A stretch of 64,000 bases of DNA from Paenibacillus agri. GTDB taxonomy: Bacteria; Bacillota; Bacilli; Paenibacillales; Paenibacillaceae. The translations under genes and the position numbers were made by a program. How positions within the stretch are numbered: position 1 is the stretch's first letter; every line of letters starts with the position of its first letter. The stretch covers positions 1 through 64,000 of the forward strand of contig NZ_JABWCS010000206.1 in assembly GCF_013359945.1 (NCBI RefSeq), read 5' to 3'. Shown here in pieces: positions 45,286-56,001 of this stretch. The notes below the pieces were generated by a model. It ran no database searches. It had not been told where the DNA came from and saw only the letters and a list, made by a program, of their open reading frames with translations.

Positions 45286-47061
45286 ATGTTCGAACTTAAA
45301 TGGCTATGGCAGAACTTAAAGGGAAACCGGACGCGTTATATTATGGCGCTCTGCCTCTCGGTGGTGGGCTCCAGTCTCACGATCGTGAACCCATACATCA
45401 GTCAACGCATTGTCGATACGTTTATAGCTGGTGACAACGCGCTGCAGAATCTTACACAAGAACGGCAACTATTGATAATGCTCTGCCTGGGCATGATTGG
45501 ATTTTCTCTACTGCGTACAGGGCTCGCTTATTTTACGACCATGCAGTATGAAAAGTCCTCGCAAAACATGATGTACAACATCCGTATTTATTTGTACAAC
45601 AAGATCCAGGGGCAAGACAGGGAATATTACGACCATAACCGCACTGGCGATCTTATGACCAAGATGACTGGCGATCTGGACATGGTCAGACACTCCATGG
45701 CATGGATTTTCAAGACGATCATCGAATCGTTAACAATCTTCATTGCTGCCGTTATCTATTTTTTCACAATAGATACGCAGCTGACGTTGTGGATGCTGAT
45801 CCTGTCACCGCCAATCTTTATCGTGGCTTACATATTCGCCAAACGCGTCCGTCCCATGTATATCGACCTGCGCGAGCGACTGTCCCAGCTTAACACGACT
45901 ACTCAGGAGAATATTTCAGGCAACCGTGTAGTTAAAGCTTTTGCCCGCGAGGAGTTCGAGATCCAAAAATTCACGGAGAAGAATGTCAACTATTCCACGG
46001 CGAACAAAAAGGCCGCCCTCGTATGGCTTGATTATTTTCCTTATCTGGAATCCTTCGCGCAAGGCTTCAACGTAGTCCTAATGTTAGCCGGCGGATACTT
46101 CCTTATGGATGGCCGGATCACCTTTGGTGAATTCACAGCCTTTTCTTCGCTCATATGGGCCGTATCTAACCCTATGCGCAACATCGGCATTATTATCAAC
46201 GATATTCAGCGCTTTTTCGCGAGCTTATCCAAAATCGTCGATGTCTATTATGCTAAGCCCAATATAGTAAACGAACACTCGTCCATAGAGAAACGCCGTT
46301 ATAAAGGCCGCATTGTGTTCGATCATGTCCGCTTCAAATATGACAGCGCTCTCGTGTTAGACGATGTTAGCTTTACTGTTGAACCCGGTGAAACCATCGC
46401 AATCATGGGCTCGACGGGATCAGGCAAAACAACAATCATCAACTTGATCCCTCGCTTCTACGATGTATTCGAAGGACGTGTGCTGGTAGACGATATCGAT
46501 GTTCGAGAGCTGGAGCTGGATGAACTCCGCGGTAATATCGGCATGGCGACCCAAGATGTACTCTTGTTCTCCGATACCATCGACGGAAATATCGCCTATG
46601 GCGATCCTGATCTTCCGGAAGAGGATGCGAAAGGCTATGCCGAGCTAGCAGCCGCACACGACTTCATCACCAAAATGCCTGAAGGTTATGATACCGTTGT
46701 TGGGGAACGCGGAGTCGGATTGTCTGGAGGACAAAAGCAGCGTATTGCACTGGCACGGGCCTTGGCGGTCCGCCGTCCAATCCTGATTCTGGATGATACG
46801 ACCTCTGCTGTCGATCTGGAGACAGAGGAACATATTCAGAAAAGTCTACGCGAGCTCGATTATCCTTGTACAAAAATTATTATCGCGCAGCGCGTGTCTA
46901 CTACTGCGCAGGCTGACCGTATCCTCATTGTGGATGGCGGGAAGCTGATTGAAGAAGGTACACACGCCGAACTGCTGGCGAAACGCGGCTACTATTACGA
47001 TGTATTTAAACTGCAGAACGAGGGTATTGGAAGGCAGGTGAGCGAAAGTGGCACGGAATAA
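45286..47061 (+). CDS. Heterodimeric ABC exporter, degenerate subunit
   Basis: About 591 residues: six membrane helices then one nucleotide-binding domain. Walker A is GSTGSGKTT (375-383) and the signature LSGGQ (479-483), but Walker B ends ILILDD with Asp at 504 in place of catalytic Glu, and the switch motif reads IAQR with Gln 535 in place of His. This is the usual degenerate half of BmrC/BmrD or LmrC/LmrD-type multidrug exporters. A GTG start at 45256 is possible, while ATG 45286 has an AGGTG site. It overlaps the partner by 14 bases. Confidence 0.92.
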   Translation: MFELKWLWQNLKGNRTRYIMALCLSVVGSSLTIVNPYISQRIVDTFIAGDNALQNLTQERQLLIMLCLGMIGFSLLRTGLAYFTTMQYEKSSQNMMYNIRIYLYNKIQGQDREYYDHNRTGDLMTKMTGDLDMVRHSMAWIFKTIIESLTIFIAAVIYFFTIDTQLTLWMLILSPPIFIVAYIFAKRVRPMYIDLRERLSQLNTTTQENISGNRVVKAFAREEFEIQKFTEKNVNYSTANKKAALVWLDYFPYLESFAQGFNVVLMLAGGYFLMDGRITFGEFTAFSSLIWAVSNPMRNIGIIINDIQRFFASLSKIVDVYYAKPNIVNEHSSIEKRRYKGRIVFDHVRFKYDSALVLDDVSFTVEPGETIAIMGSTGSGKTTIINLIPRFYDVFEGRVLVDDIDVRELELDELRGNIGMATQDVLLFSDTIDGNIAYGDPDLPEEDAKGYAELAAAHDFITKMPEGYDTVVGERGVGLSGGQKQRIALARALAVRRPILILDDTTSAVDLETEEHIQKSLRELDYPCTKIIIAQRVSTTAQADRILIVDGGKLIEEGTHAELLAKRGYYYDVFKLQNEGIGRQVSESGTE

Positions 47062-48823
47062 ATTCGACGTCGATGAGAATTTGGAATCGCCGTTCAACAT
47101 AAAACACTTCCGACGTGCGATGGTATACATCAAACGAAAGAAAACACCCATGATTGTAGCGTTTATACTCAGCGCTCTTTCAGCTGGCATCTCACTCTCG
47201 GCTCCGCTGATCATGCAGCATGTCGTCGACGTGACCATTCCGGCAAAAAACAAACTTGCGCTGCTGGGCTGGTCTGCCCTGACGCTTGTGACCATCGTGG
47301 TCAGCGTCTATCTGGCAACCGTCCGATCACGCATCATGACAAGTGTCGGGCAGGATATTATTTTCGATATCCGTACCGATTTGTTTAAGCATCTGCAGGA
47401 TTTGCCCTTCAAATATTACGACGACCGGCCGCAGGGTAAGATCCTTATACGGGTCGTGAATTACGTCAATTCGGTTTCAGATGTGTTGTCCAACGGGATT
47501 ATCAACTTCATTCTGGAAATCGTGAACTTGCTCTTTATCGCTGCCTTCATGTTCGCCGTCGATGTGCGCCTATCGTTCGTCATTCTGGCAGGGTTACCTG
47601 TGTTCTTCGGCATCATGATGCTGATCAAAACCCGGCAGCGCCGGGCATGGCAGGCTGTGTCCAATAAAAGCTCCAATCTGAACGCGTATTTACAAGAGAG
47701 CATCAGCGGCATTGGTGTAACGCAGATGTTCTCCCGCGAACAGCGCAATGAGGGGATCTTCACGCGTCTGGCTGGCAATTTCCGTACGGAATGGATGAAG
47801 GCTCTACGTTACAACATGCTGATTCCGTTCTCAGTAGACAACTTGTCTACGATCGTTACAGCACTGATTTTTCTAGTGGGTCTGTTGACACTTAGTCCGC
47901 AAAACATAACGCTTGGCGTCATTCTAGCGATGAGTAGCTATGCTGCCCGCTTCTGGCAGCCTATTCTGAACCTCTCGAACCTGTACAATAACTTTATCAA
48001 CGCCGTTGCCTACTTAGAGCGTATCTTCGAAACGCTGGATGAGCCGGTTACGGTCAGCGATATTCCGAATGCGAAGACACTGCCAGCTGTACAGGGCCAT
48101 GTCACTTTCGACAATGTGACCTTCGCCTATGATCCAGGGCTCAACATCCTTGAGAATATTTCCTTCTCGGTCAAAGCGGGAGAAAGCATCGCTCTAGTAG
48201 GACCAACAGGCGCAGGCAAAACAACAGTCGTCAATCTGATCTCACGCTTTTATAACATTTCAAGCGGTAAGATTCTTATTGATGGCCAGGATATCTCACA
48301 GATCACACTGAAATCCCTTCGTAGCCAAATGGGGATCATGCTGCAGGACAGCTTCATATTCTCCGGTACCATTCTGGACAATATCCGTTACGGTAAACTG
48401 GATGCCACCGAAGAAGAAGTGATCGCCGCGGCAAAGGCCGTTTGCGCGGATGAATTCATCCGTGAATTCGAGCAAGGCTATATGACAGAAGTTAACGAGC
48501 GCGGCTCCAAGCTGTCTCAGGGGCAGCGGCAGCTCATTTCGTTCGCAAGAACACTGCTCGCTGATCCGCGCATTCTCATTCTGGATGAAGCTACTTCATC
48601 TATCGACGCGAAGACGGAGCGCTTGCTCCAGAAGGGTCTGAACGAACTGCTCAAGGGCCGTACCTCGTTCATTATCGCGCACCGTCTCTCTACGGTAAAA
48701 AACTGTGACCGTATTATGTATGTGTCGGGCAAAGGCATTGCAGAAAGCGGCTCGCATGATGAGCTGATCGCAAAGCAGGGACTCTATCACCGGCTCTATA
48801 CGGCGCAGAAGATGGAAGCATAA
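47048..48823 (+). CDS. Heterodimeric ABC exporter, catalytic subunit
   Basis: 591 residues. Walker A is GPTGAGKTT (385-393), Walker B is ILILDE with Glu 514 intact, and the switch is IAHR with His 545. Its signature is LSQGQ (489-493) instead of LSGGQ. It therefore supplies the working catalytic residues for the site completed by the partner's LSGGQ. The substrate is unknown. The GTG start lies inside the end of the partner gene, with AGGTG seven bases upstream, so translation is coupled. Confidence 0.93.
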   Translation: MARNKFDVDENLESPFNIKHFRRAMVYIKRKKTPMIVAFILSALSAGISLSAPLIMQHVVDVTIPAKNKLALLGWSALTLVTIVVSVYLATVRSRIMTSVGQDIIFDIRTDLFKHLQDLPFKYYDDRPQGKILIRVVNYVNSVSDVLSNGIINFILEIVNLLFIAAFMFAVDVRLSFVILAGLPVFFGIMMLIKTRQRRAWQAVSNKSSNLNAYLQESISGIGVTQMFSREQRNEGIFTRLAGNFRTEWMKALRYNMLIPFSVDNLSTIVTALIFLVGLLTLSPQNITLGVILAMSSYAARFWQPILNLSNLYNNFINAVAYLERIFETLDEPVTVSDIPNAKTLPAVQGHVTFDNVTFAYDPGLNILENISFSVKAGESIALVGPTGAGKTTVVNLISRFYNISSGKILIDGQDISQITLKSLRSQMGIMLQDSFIFSGTILDNIRYGKLDATEEEVIAAAKAVCADEFIREFEQGYMTEVNERGSKLSQGQRQLISFARTLLADPRILILDEATSSIDAKTERLLQKGLNELLKGRTSFIIAHRLSTVKNCDRIMYVSGKGIAESGSHDELIAKQGLYHRLYTAQKMEA

Positions 48824-48854
48824 TTGAAGATAAGCACTTAATTGAATAAGCACC

Positions 48855-48892
48855 AAAAAAGCTCAGGCTTAATTTGCAGCCTGAGCTTTTTT
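48855..48892. terminator. Bidirectional terminator after the ABC exporter
   Basis: AAAAAAGCTCAGGCT and AGCCTGAGCTTTTTT form a perfect stem with an eight-base loop, between the exporter gene and the convergent giant HEAT gene. Confidence 0.9.
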
Positions 48893-48932
48893 GTGCTATT
48901 TTCCTGGAAAAATATAGTTCCATTCTCGATGG

Positions 48933-51900
48933 TCAATCTATCGCCGTCCAAACATTTAGCGCAAGTGAGCGAACCGCGATGTTCGGGTGATTTCTGTACA
49001 ACCTCAAACGCTCTGCAGGCTCTGAACTCCATAATAGAGCACTTCCGGAAACTTCAAGCAGCGAAAGTCCAATATACTGAGATTCGTAACCACCTTCAGC
49101 CCCTAGCACATCTACAATTTCCAATAAAGTCTCCGGACTCCAGTACCCTACACTGTCTTCTAAATTATGAGCGACCTGCTTATAGGCATCGCTTAATAGC
49201 TGGGGCTGATCTGAAATACAGTTAATCATCCGATTCAGATAAGCTGCCGATTCTTCCACCTTATTCCAGTCTATTACTGCTGTATACAATTTCATCACAG
49301 CTTGCTGTAAAGTCTCATCAGAGGCCAGACAGTCAATCAGACCCGTATACAAAGGTATTAGGTTCATTCGTGTGATTTTTGGTAAAGCGTTCAACTGATC
49401 AACCAATTTCAGGAGACGCTGCCGATGAGGCAAATCTCTTCTGGTAGTTGCATTCCATTCATTATTTATCGCCATACCTGCCAGTCTCTGACAAACATCG
49501 ATTACAACCTCATTGACCTCACCATCGCGGCATGTTTCTATCAGCGTGTTCATAGCAAATTCCCATCTGGTGCTGTCTTCTAAATCCGCAATAGCCCGGG
49601 CAGTGGCAGCTGCAATAACCCCTTCATTTCCATTTGTCCACCGCATCATAGAAAAGAAAGCATATCTGCTAATAAACGCATCTTGGTGCTTGGAAATTTC
49701 AATGATTAACCCTAGATAGCGCGGTCTATAGTCTAGCGGAATAGCATCAGGCTGTTGAGATAATAAACTTCCTGCGATGTCACTTTCCGATGAAGAAGCC
49801 ATTGCATTTAAAATATCCCAAGCACGTTCATCATCTAGAAGCTGTTTCGCAGCATGCCCTATGGCTATGATTACATCCTTGTGTGCGTTTGGTTTCTCGA
49901 ACTCGTTCATCAATAGCGGAATGCTATCCTCGCTTCTGTATGCTCCCAGTAACCGGACGGCCTCTTTTCTTACAGTGATTTTGAGCTTGTCCCGATCTAA
50001 CAGTTCCTTCAGCATAGAAACCAGCAACACCGGATTCACTCTGCGGATGCATCTAGGTATCGAGTACATGGCAACACGGGCCCGATCCCCATCCAGATTC
50101 TCCATTAGAATGGGAAGTGCCTTCTCCGGTTCCTCCATGAGTGAAAGAGCATGCAGCGCAGCCTCTACTACAGTGATCTCTTTATCCTGTACAAGCTCAA
50201 GTATCCTATCCGGACCAAGATCAGGCATCCTTGCCATGATCTTAATCACTCTTGCACGCTCCCAAAGGTTGCGCTTGGCATCGAATGCTATTTTTTCTAA
50301 TAATGAGCTTAATGCTTGTTGCTGACGCGGCAGCCACCTGTTGAATCCGTCCGTAGCCGGCACAGGATAGATCGTTTTACCCGATAGGAACTTGCCCTTA
50401 ATAACAGCCCCCGAAATAAAAGGATCGAGCCATTCTTGACGCTTCAGATGCAGATGCTGAAACACTTCATGGATCGTAATATACGATTTATCCAAAGCCA
50501 ATAATTCCTTAACTCTGGCATCACGCGTTATATGTGGCGCAAGCCAATGTCTGGCCGCTTGTATAGCTGTAGAATCTGCCTTTGCTCTCGTTGCTTCCTT
50601 TAACAGATTCTGAAGTTTTATGATGCCATGGCCTCTTTTACCGAATGAGCTAGCCAGGCTAAGCACCAGATTGTAGTCTTCTCTCCGGTTGGCTTGTACA
50701 GCTAGTGTATACATTTCTTCGAAGATAATCTCTTCTACTCCCCGGGGGAAATTCTTCTCGAGTGATGGAAGGGACAGCTGCCCACTCTGCTTGGCCAGTT
50801 TCTGTATTGTATTCATAGAGAACTTAAACAGCTCACCGTGAGGATGCATCACGTTATGCCGCAGAATAGCAAAGGCCAGCTGTTGAACGGAAAACTTCGT
50901 ACCATAGGAAGTATCTCTGGCATCTATAACACTATCAACAAGCAAAGTAAGCTCTTGGACATGGTCATCCGTGAACACAGACGCAGGACTTTCCGAAAGC
51001 TCTTTAAACACAAAGGCCCGGACAAGGTCCTGCTCATTTCGAATCCGGCCCAAGTACACCAAAGTCTCATTCATACCCTGTCTCGACAGAACTGTACTTC
51101 TGATCAACTGCATAAGCGCCGTGCCGCGTTGATCTGCGCTGGATACCCGTGTTGCTTGTTCAAGCCCCACTCTTGAATGAACAATGGATCGGCAAGCCGT
51201 AATTCTGATGGTTCGATCCGGGTCATCCTTGATTTCACGAAGGCCCAGCATTCGGGCGGCTTCCTTGTCACGCAAGGCATGTGGTAATACGTAGAGTAAG
51301 CTTTCCGGAAAAATACGCTCTTGGCGTTTATCTTCCTCATATACGGCATCAAAAATGACTTTGCGGTTAGAAGGTGCCATATTACGAAGCAGATTCGCTA
51401 AATGCATAGGGTGATCTGCGAGTAATTTCGCTATCGCGATCCATTGATCAATGGATAAATATTTTTTTCTTTTTAGAACCCCTTCAGGAACACCATAAGT
51501 AGTCAGATCACTCCGCGACTCCGTCTGCGTCAGCAACTGACACACCTCGTTAGGATTTTGGCGTACGAGCGTGCCAAGTTGTTCTTTTAACACAGGAGGT
51601 ATGCTGCCCACGGGTCCATGCTTCATCGCACAATCCAGCACCAAGTCCGCCTTTAGATTGCATAGGAGCTCCATAGCGGATGAGAACCTCCACCAGACAG
51701 CTCCCTTTTCCCTCGGTGGCGTACTTTCTAGAGAGGTTACAAAGTATTCCGCAACTACGTCAAGATGCCTGGTGGATAATTTCTTCCAGTCTTTTATGGC
51801 ATATCCAATATCAGCAAGCCATTTACTAACCGTTGCCGTATTACAGGCCTGCAGAACAATTGCTGCCTCCTCCGCGCCCCACCGGGCGTACACTACAGGC

Positions 51901-52298
51901 AATAAGCGTTCCGCCAATTCCTGACGGTTAATCTGTGAAATACTGTGCAGCAGCTTGCGGCGGCAATCATGCGACAAATGGGGAAGCTCACGTTCAATAT
52001 CAGCATCAGATGCTACCTTTGCCAAAAGACCCGCAGCCGTATTTCTGATACTTGCCATGGGATGACGCAGTCCTGATAGAACAATAGCGGTATCCTGTGT
52101 TGCAATGGCACCGATTAACGCTAGACGTGCTTCATAAACACCATCCTCCAGCAAAGAGGACAGTAATTGGGAGTACTGGGCAGATCCAAGATGATCACGG
52201 CCTAATTTCGCTACTTTTTTAAGTCTGTCGGAATAGCCTAGTGAATCCAATTCTTTAAGTAAGCTCTGTTTGTCCAATGGATCTCTTTTAAAAATCAT
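48933..52298 (-). CDS. Giant HEAT/ARM-repeat protein
   Basis: About 1121 residues built of HEAT-like helical pairs from end to end (for example [40 protein letters not shown] and [20 protein letters not shown]). No signal peptide, membrane segment or enzyme motif was seen. Such solenoids act as scaffolds, here without a known partner. ATG 52298 after AGGAGG is the start, and a longer frame lacks a site. Adjacent genes give no functional clue. Confidence 0.75.
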   Translation of the reverse strand: MIFKRDPLDKQSLLKELDSLGYSDRLKKVAKLGRDHLGSAQYSQLLSSLLEDGVYEARLALIGAIATQDTAIVLSGLRHPMASIRNTAAGLLAKVASDADIERELPHLSHDCRRKLLHSISQINRQELAERLLPVVYARWGAEEAAIVLQACNTATVSKWLADIGYAIKDWKKLSTRHLDVVAEYFVTSLESTPPREKGAVWWRFSSAMELLCNLKADLVLDCAMKHGPVGSIPPVLKEQLGTLVRQNPNEVCQLLTQTESRSDLTTYGVPEGVLKRKKYLSIDQWIAIAKLLADHPMHLANLLRNMAPSNRKVIFDAVYEEDKRQERIFPESLLYVLPHALRDKEAARMLGLREIKDDPDRTIRITACRSIVHSRVGLEQATRVSSADQRGTALMQLIRSTVLSRQGMNETLVYLGRIRNEQDLVRAFVFKELSESPASVFTDDHVQELTLLVDSVIDARDTSYGTKFSVQQLAFAILRHNVMHPHGELFKFSMNTIQKLAKQSGQLSLPSLEKNFPRGVEEIIFEEMYTLAVQANRREDYNLVLSLASSFGKRGHGIIKLQNLLKEATRAKADSTAIQAARHWLAPHITRDARVKELLALDKSYITIHEVFQHLHLKRQEWLDPFISGAVIKGKFLSGKTIYPVPATDGFNRWLPRQQQALSSLLEKIAFDAKRNLWERARVIKIMARMPDLGPDRILELVQDKEITVVEAALHALSLMEEPEKALPILMENLDGDRARVAMYSIPRCIRRVNPVLLVSMLKELLDRDKLKITVRKEAVRLLGAYRSEDSIPLLMNEFEKPNAHKDVIIAIGHAAKQLLDDERAWDILNAMASSSESDIAGSLLSQQPDAIPLDYRPRYLGLIIEISKHQDAFISRYAFFSMMRWTNGNEGVIAAATARAIADLEDSTRWEFAMNTLIETCRDGEVNEVVIDVCQRLAGMAINNEWNATTRRDLPHRQRLLKLVDQLNALPKITRMNLIPLYTGLIDCLASDETLQQAVMKLYTAVIDWNKVEESAAYLNRMINCISDQPQLLSDAYKQVAHNLEDSVGYWSPETLLEIVDVLGAEGGYESQYIGLSLLEVSGSALLWSSEPAERLRLYRNHPNIAVRSLALNVWTAID

Positions 52299-52373
52299 AA
52301 GTCCTCCTAATACGCCTGTTCTTATTCCATCCACACTTTATTCTCTATTCTGCAATACATTTCCTTTATAAAT

Positions 52374-52421
52374 AAAGGTAACCCTGAAGCTGGTTGTAGA
52401 GCCGCCTTCAAGATTACCTTT
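52374..52421 (-). terminator. Probable terminator of yaaA
   Basis: AAAGGTAA pairs with TTACCTTT, with TGAAG/CTTCA inside, and a TTTATTTA run on the minus strand. It lies between yaaA and the giant HEAT gene. Confidence 0.55.
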
Positions 52422-52436
52422 AATGTACTACTTACT

Positions 52437-53189
52437 CTATTCATTCTTTTTTTGTATAAACACATACGTATTCTCATCCGACAGCTTATCATCAAAGCTG
52501 AAATCAAACCCGTCGAAGCCTTTGATATCCTCCACACAGGTGATTTGGCGCTCGGCCATGAAGCGTACCATTTCACCTCTAGCCATCTTGACCAGAGTCG
52601 CTCTCTCAACCACCTTACCGCCGATTTCCTGCCCGAATACACAGCTAATCATTCGAACGTTTCCGCCAACATACGGGGAGATGCACTTGCTGTATTCCTT
52701 AGAGGCCAAATTCAGAATAATGTCACTCTCCGAAAATAACTGATCCGCCAGCTTCCTGTTCCAGAACTCGTAGATCGAGCTGAAACCAGGTCCGCTAAGC
52801 TTAGCCTGCATCTCCAGCCTGTACGGTACAACCCCGTCAAATGGCCGGATAATCCCATAGAACCCGGACAATATCCGTAAATGCTGCTGAAGATATTCTA
52901 GCTCCTCCATTTGAAGTACCCCAGGAGCCATGTACTGGTACTGGATACCCTCATAAGAAAAGATAGCCGGTGTAAGATTCCGTGTTACATCCATATCCCG
53001 AATCCGCTCCACATTCAGTGTGGCGATGGCATCATTGCATTTCCATAGTGATTTGGCTTCTTCATAATTCAATTTTTGTAATAAGGCCAAAAGAGTCTGT
53101 GACTCGCTTATGAATTGCGGCATCTGGCGGCAATCCAAGAAATCCGTGTCCCGCTTCATCTTCTTGGCAGGTGAAATAATGATTCTCAT
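52437..53189 (-). CDS. yaaA: Peroxide stress protein YaaA (UPF0246)
   Basis: 250 residues starting MRIIISPAKKM, with family segments YEEAKSLWKCNDAIA, LSGFYGIIRPFDGVVPYRLE and LNLASKEYSKCI. YaaA lowers free iron and limits DNA damage under hydrogen peroxide in E. coli, and its biochemical activity involves DNA binding. ATG follows GGGAG. Its C-terminus ends in QKKNE. Confidence 0.93.
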   Translation of the reverse strand: MRIIISPAKKMKRDTDFLDCRQMPQFISESQTLLALLQKLNYEEAKSLWKCNDAIATLNVERIRDMDVTRNLTPAIFSYEGIQYQYMAPGVLQMEELEYLQQHLRILSGFYGIIRPFDGVVPYRLEMQAKLSGPGFSSIYEFWNRKLADQLFSESDIILNLASKEYSKCISPYVGGNVRMISCVFGQEIGGKVVERATLVKMARGEMVRFMAERQITCVEDIKGFDGFDFSFDDKLSDENTYVFIQKKNE

Positions 53190-53452
53190 GCTGCTCCCTT
53201 TTCTAACCCCTACGGGGAATTTAAATATATCTTATCGTATCATACTTAATCTTCGTAGGCATATTGAGAGCTGCAAGTTATGTTCAGTAAGGGAGATATT
53301 AAATATACTTATTGTTTTCTCCTTCCAAGAAGAATACTGGGATATTTTCAACCTTTAGACCTACCTTTCTAATTATTAGGAAGATTAATGTCGATAACTA
53401 AAAAGAGAAACGATACATAAGAGAGAGAAATCATTTAAAAGGAGAGGATATC

Positions 53453-55180
53453 GTGGAAAAAGTTAGAAATTTATCTTTAAAGTATAAGGTATCCATGATT
53501 GTAATTATCATGGTTGTCTTAATTTTTGCCGGAGTCACCTATTTCAGCTTAAACATTCTTAAAACCAATCTTTCGAATGACTTGAAGAGTGAGCTTCTTA
53601 GTGTAGGAACCTTGACCAGCATGCAGGTTAATCCGGATCAGGTTGGTAAGCTACTCAGCAAGAACGGAGAAGGAAATCCTGACTTCACAAGTCTGCAGAA
53701 ACAGCTTGACCAAATACAGAAAGATCAAGGTGTGATGAGCTGGAGTTATATTTGGACCTTGAAGGATGATCAAGTGACCACTCAAGCGTACACTTCCAAT
53801 TTGAATGATATCTATAAGCCAGGTGCTTTGTTCGCCGATCTTGCTCCCATCCACTTAGATGCTGCCAAGAAGGTGTACTCCACAGGAAAATCTGAAGTCA
53901 CTGATATATTTAAAGATCCGTTCGGCACATGGAGAACCGTATTCTCTCCTATTAAGCAGGATGGAAAGGTCATTGCTGTAATCGGGATAGACTATTCTGC
54001 TGACTATATAAATCAGTTATCCAGTCAGGCTCGGAATCAACAGCTATTAATTACAATTATTGGTCTGATCATTATAGCTCTTGTAATCTATGCCGCTATC
54101 AATAAGATACTCAAACCATTGAAATCTATTGTAAATGTGTCTAACCGTATCGCCGAAGGAGACCTGAGCAGCAATCCGCTGAGCTACGACTCAAACGATG
54201 AGATAGGTCAGCTTAATACGGCGGTTGTCAAAATGCAACATAGCCTGCGCACTCTGATCTTGAATATCCAGGACTCTTCAGAGCATGTGGCTACCTCCTC
54301 TCAGCAGCTCACCGCTAGTTCCCAGGAAACTGAATCCTACTCTGTAAAAGTGAACAGTGATATGACAGAAATCGCTGAGAAGACCCTGATGAATTCTAAA
54401 ATTACGGAAGAAACTGTAACTGTACTGGAAGAGACCGCGATAGGCATCCAGCGTATTGCCGAATCCACTTCTACCGCTTCAGAGGAATCTGAACAAATGG
54501 CTGCTAGTGCTCAGAACGGATATGACTCCTTAGATAGGCTGCAGAATCAAATGCATAATATTACAGAATCCGTTACCCGCATTGCCGATGTGATTCAAGT
54601 ACTCAATTCCCAAATTAGTGAAATTAACGAAATGACAAATCTGATTACCGATGTGGCAGAACAGACGAACCTGCTGTCGCTCAATGCTTCCATTGAAGCT
54701 GCGCGTGCAGGTGAACATGGCAGGGGATTTGCAGTCGTTGCCACCGAAATCAGGAAGCTCGCTGAAAGAACAGGCCGCTCTGCAAATACAATTGCTGAAC
54801 ACCTGGGAAGTATTACACAGAGCACCACTCAGTCACAGATCATCGCCCAAGAGGGACAAGGGGAAGTTCATAAAGGCCTTGAGCTGATGAAAGAAGCCGC
54901 TCAGTCCTTCAATCAGATTCTCGAATCTACTAAGAACGTATCTATGCAAATGCAAGAAATATCCGCTTCTTCCCAGCAAATTTCCGCTTCTTCTGAAGAG
55001 GTTACCGCTTCGATGACAGAGCTTAGAAATGTCTCGGGAGAGATTGCCAAGAGCTCCGACCAAGTCTCCAGCGCCTCCGAGCTACAGCTGCAATTCATCC
55101 AGGAAGTAGCCCAGGCTACCGAATCTTTAAGCCATACTTCGCAGTCTCTTCAGGAATTAATTCAACAATTCAAAGTTTAA
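53453..55180 (+). CDS. Transmembrane methyl-accepting chemotaxis protein
   Basis: 575 residues: an N-terminal membrane helix (about 12-32), an extracytoplasmic Cache-type domain, a second helix (about 200-220), HAMP (from [20 protein letters not shown]) and a signalling domain with the tip region [20 protein letters not shown] followed by [20 protein letters not shown]. The start is GTG behind GGAGAGGA. It is 24 bases from an SDR gene and then a sodium symporter, so chemotaxis to the compound used by that pathway is likely. Confidence 0.93.
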   Translation: MEKVRNLSLKYKVSMIVIIMVVLIFAGVTYFSLNILKTNLSNDLKSELLSVGTLTSMQVNPDQVGKLLSKNGEGNPDFTSLQKQLDQIQKDQGVMSWSYIWTLKDDQVTTQAYTSNLNDIYKPGALFADLAPIHLDAAKKVYSTGKSEVTDIFKDPFGTWRTVFSPIKQDGKVIAVIGIDYSADYINQLSSQARNQQLLITIIGLIIIALVIYAAINKILKPLKSIVNVSNRIAEGDLSSNPLSYDSNDEIGQLNTAVVKMQHSLRTLILNIQDSSEHVATSSQQLTASSQETESYSVKVNSDMTEIAEKTLMNSKITEETVTVLEETAIGIQRIAESTSTASEESEQMAASAQNGYDSLDRLQNQMHNITESVTRIADVIQVLNSQISEINEMTNLITDVAEQTNLLSLNASIEAARAGEHGRGFAVVATEIRKLAERTGRSANTIAEHLGSITQSTTQSQIIAQEGQGEVHKGLELMKEAAQSFNQILESTKNVSMQMQEISASSQQISASSEEVTASMTELRNVSGEIAKSSDQVSSASELQLQFIQEVAQATESLSHTSQSLQELIQQFKV

Positions 55181-55204
55181 TTTAGTAGACAGGAGCGATC
55201 ATAG

Positions 55205-55957
55205 ATGAGCTATGCAGGTCTAAAAGGAAAGCACGCGCTGATTACAGGCGCAAGCAAAGGAATTGGAAAAGCAGTGGCGCTCGAATTCGCCAAGGCAGGT
55301 ACAAATGTGATGATCAATTATATTGGCGATGATCAGGAAGCACTTGAAGTAAAAAAAGAAGCGGAGTCATATGGTGTCAAAGCCGAGATTCACCACGCGG
55401 ATGTCAGTGATTCCACCCAGGTGCGTGAGATGTTCGAGGCATTCGACCGGCTATTCGGTACACTCCATATCCTCGTGAATAATGCGGGGATTGCCCAGGC
55501 CGTGACGGTCCGTGACATGACCGATGAGCAGTGGGACCGGATGATCAAAGTACATCTATATGGAACTTTCTATAATGCAAGGGAAGCTGCCCGCCGCATG
55601 TGGGATAACCAGGCCGGCAAAATCATTAATATCTCCTCAGACTTAGCGAGTCTCGGTTGTGAAGAATTCACGCATTATTCAGCGGCCAAAGGCGGAATTA
55701 CTTCTTTCACCAAAGCTTTGGCACGGGAACTTGCCCCGCACATTAACGTGAACTCGGTAGCTCCAGGCGGAACACTGACCGACATCCTGGCTGACTTCGG
55801 TGAAGGCTACGAAGAGGAAGAAGCGGCCAAATACCCGCTGAAGCGTCTGGCACAGCCGCAGGAAATCGCCAAATCCGTTCTGTTCCTGGCTTCCGATGAT
55901 GCCAATTTCTACACAGGGCAAGTGCTCGGTGCCAATGGCGGCAGTGTAATGAACTAA
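55205..55957 (+). CDS. SDR-family oxidoreductase (3-oxoacyl-ACP reductase-like)
   Basis: 250 residues. The cofactor motif is ITGASKGIGKAVALE (about 14-28), then NNAG (about 89-92), catalytic Ser in NISSDLAS and Y-x-x-x-K in HYSAAKGG (Tyr about 158, Lys about 162). The C-terminal PGG and LASDDANFYTGQVLGANGG are typical of FabG-like sugar or polyol dehydrogenases. With the adjacent symporter it probably oxidises an imported alcohol or hydroxy acid. ATG follows AGGAGCG. Confidence 0.92.
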   Translation: MSYAGLKGKHALITGASKGIGKAVALEFAKAGTNVMINYIGDDQEALEVKKEAESYGVKAEIHHADVSDSTQVREMFEAFDRLFGTLHILVNNAGIAQAVTVRDMTDEQWDRMIKVHLYGTFYNAREAARRMWDNQAGKIINISSDLASLGCEEFTHYSAAKGGITSFTKALARELAPHINVNSVAPGGTLTDILADFGEGYEEEEAAKYPLKRLAQPQEIAKSVLFLASDDANFYTGQVLGANGGSVMN

Positions 55958-56001
55958 TTTTCTCAAGTCATCTCAGCGGTAATCACTGGAGGAGCAACAA
56001 C

